Source: Schlesneria sp. (lineage in GTDB: Bacteria > Planctomycetota > Planctomycetia > Planctomycetales > Planctomycetaceae). From it: a stretch of DNA of 7,296 bases. Where the stretch lies: the NCBI GenBank assembly GCA_025353525.1, contig JANXOO010000389.1, positions 1 through 7,296 of the forward strand, read 5' to 3'. This document shows positions 6,325 to 7,296 of the stretch, one piece after another; positions within the stretch are counted from its first letter, which is position 1, and each line of letters begins with the position of its first letter. A program made the position numbers and the translations under genes. Below the pieces are notes generated by a model, which did not search any database, was not told the DNA's origin, and was given only the letters and a program-made list of their open reading frames with translations.

Positions 6325-6590
6325 ATGTCCCTGCAAATCAACCTCGACGAATTGCTGACCGAATGTCCGGTCGGATTCGGTCAGCCGAAAGGATTCTCAC
6401 CCACAATGTCCGCTCGGAGAACTTGTACCCGATTCTATCAAAAAAACAGACACGTCACGATTGGGCAGGCTTCGCGAACCTTGACCGTTTCAACCGTGTC
6501 ATCGCCTTCAGTGAATATCACGGTGCTCAGGTATCATATCGTTCGCGTCCAGTTCAACACATGTGCCTTGAGAATTGCACCGTGAATCTC

Positions 6591-7296
6591 ATGAATTCGA
6601 ATCCGGTGCTTCCTCCGAGCGAAATACTGAAACGCGATCTTCGACTCAGTGTGGGCGACGGAACAGCCTACGGCGTCATGATCGGCATGGGTGAGACGTA
6701 TTTGCAGGCGTTTGTACTGGCGGTCGGGATGGGGGAAGTCTTCGCCGCGTTGATTGCAACGTTACCGCAGTTGATCGGAAGTCTGCTGCAACTGGTTTCA
6801 CCGCTCGCCGTGCGGAGGCTTGGATCTCACAAATGGTGGGTCGTTTTGTGCGCCGGCATTCAGGGATTATGTTTTTTGCCACTCATTCTGGCGGCATTGG
6901 CAGGACATATTTCGCAACCGGCTGTGTTGCTTGTCGCGTCACTCTATTGGGCGACCAGCCTTGGGACCGGCCCGGCGTGGAATACATGGCAGGGAACGAT
7001 TATTCCCCGGCAGATTCGTGCGAAGTTTTTTGCCAAACGAGCGCGACTCTGTCAAATCACGACGTTGCTCGGCTTTTTGGCGGGTGGGTACGCCTTGAAA
7101 GCCGGCAAAGCGGGTGGAAGCGAAGTACCCGTTTTCGCAGTTCTGTTTGGTATCTCGCTGGTCTGCCGTGTGGCGTCGACGCTGTGTCTGATGCTCCAGA
7201 GCGAACCGTTTCCAATCCCGCCCGAGATGCGTTTCCTGTCACTCGCAGAACAATGGCACCGCTTTTCGCGCGGGCCGTCGGGTCGCCTGCTGATTT
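6591..7296 (+). CDS. MFS transporter, N-terminal part (runs off the right edge)
   Basis: The frame is open from ATG 6591 to the window end, giving 235 residues of a larger membrane permease. Early residues read LRLSVGDGTAYGVMIGMGETY, then AFVLAVGMGEVFAALIATLP and LLQLVSPLAVRRLGSHKWW, a hydrophobic helix series with a basic cytoplasmic loop as in the major facilitator superfamily. Further on, PAWNTWQGTIIP is followed by RAKFFAKRARLCQ, a loop seen in a group of MFS proteins of planctomycetes and myxobacteria. About five to six membrane segments fall inside the window. The substrate cannot be told. GTG at 6582 and ATG at 6561 are in-frame alternatives. I prefer 6591 for the short cytoplasmic N-terminus it gives, but only a weak GAG precedes the start region. 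It is transcribed away from the cytochrome gene, downstream of the repeat cassette. Confidence 0.82.
   Translation, partial: MNSNPVLPPSEILKRDLRLSVGDGTAYGVMIGMGETYLQAFVLAVGMGEVFAALIATLPQLIGSLLQLVSPLAVRRLGSHKWWVVLCAGIQGLCFLPLILAALAGHISQPAVLLVASLYWATSLGTGPAWNTWQGTIIPRQIRAKFFAKRARLCQITTLLGFLAGGYALKAGKAGGSEVPVFAVLFGISLVCRVASTLCLMLQSEPFPIPPEMRFLSLAEQWHRFSRGPSGRLLI

Larger units (their letters stand above)
5955..6590. other. Divergent intergenic region with repeat cassette
   Basis: This 636-base region separates the divergent cytochrome and MFS genes. Its centre (about 6151-6324) is the repeat cassette described separately. The part next to the cytochrome gene (5955-6150) should hold that gene's promoter, but I see no convincing minus-strand -35/-10 pair. 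The part before the MFS start (6325-6590) has a possible -10 (TATCAT at 6532) without a matching -35. Long open frames cross the area on both strands, but they run through the repeats and show no domain. Confidence 0.5.

Noticed and set aside
5920..6585. Plus-strand open frame of 221 codons before the MFS gene
   Set aside because: It begins inside the cytochrome signal-peptide region, crosses the repeat cassette so that a peptide repeat (PLNGDE) arises from the DNA repeat, and shows no domain.
6363..6590. Upstream extension of the MFS frame to ATG 6363
   Set aside because: The frame is open from 6312, but the added residues are polar and unlike an MFS N-terminus; ATG 6591 gives the usual short leader before the first helix. 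Not excluded.

Overview
The window reads like a chromosomal segment of a planctomycete or a close relative. I infer this from moderate GC, GTG starts, weak or absent Shine-Dalgarno signals, a plant-like acetolactate synthase, a planctomycete-style di-heme cytochrome and an MFS transporter of a type common in that group. No rRNA, tRNA or CRISPR array was seen. The taxonomic call comes from protein style, not from a marker gene.

Reading leftward on the minus strand from about 5950 are five genes: a secreted di-heme c-type cytochrome of the MauG/RoxA/cytochrome-c-peroxidase type (4590-5954); ilvB, the catalytic subunit of acetolactate synthase (2495-4285); an in-frame remnant joining the first ~32 residues of an ABC ATPase to the C-terminal half of an ABC-2 permease (1886-2461); csrA, a post-transcriptional regulator (1396-1602); and a fusion of a FlK-like hotdog thioesterase with a crotonase (165-1394), starting one base after the csrA stop. 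On the plus strand, an MFS permease begins near 6591 and runs off the right edge.

The ~640 bases between the divergent cytochrome and MFS genes hold a nested repeat cassette. It has two 27-bp direct repeats 147 bp apart and a 127-bp interrupted palindrome with arms containing GGGGACAGACCC...TTTTTGC, and looks like a small non-autonomous REP/MITE-type element. The csrA leader has a possible promoter and a hairpin showing GGA in its loop, the signature of a CsrA binding site, so autoregulation is possible. The ilvB leader has a dyad around a possible -10 box.

Functionally, ilvB serves branched-chain amino acid synthesis, csrA and the thioesterase-crotonase are probably co-translated, and the ABC remnant is probably a decayed two-gene exporter. 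I see no convincing multi-gene novel system. The best leads are the thioesterase-crotonase fusion coupled to csrA, the ABC deletion chimera, and the palindromic cassette.
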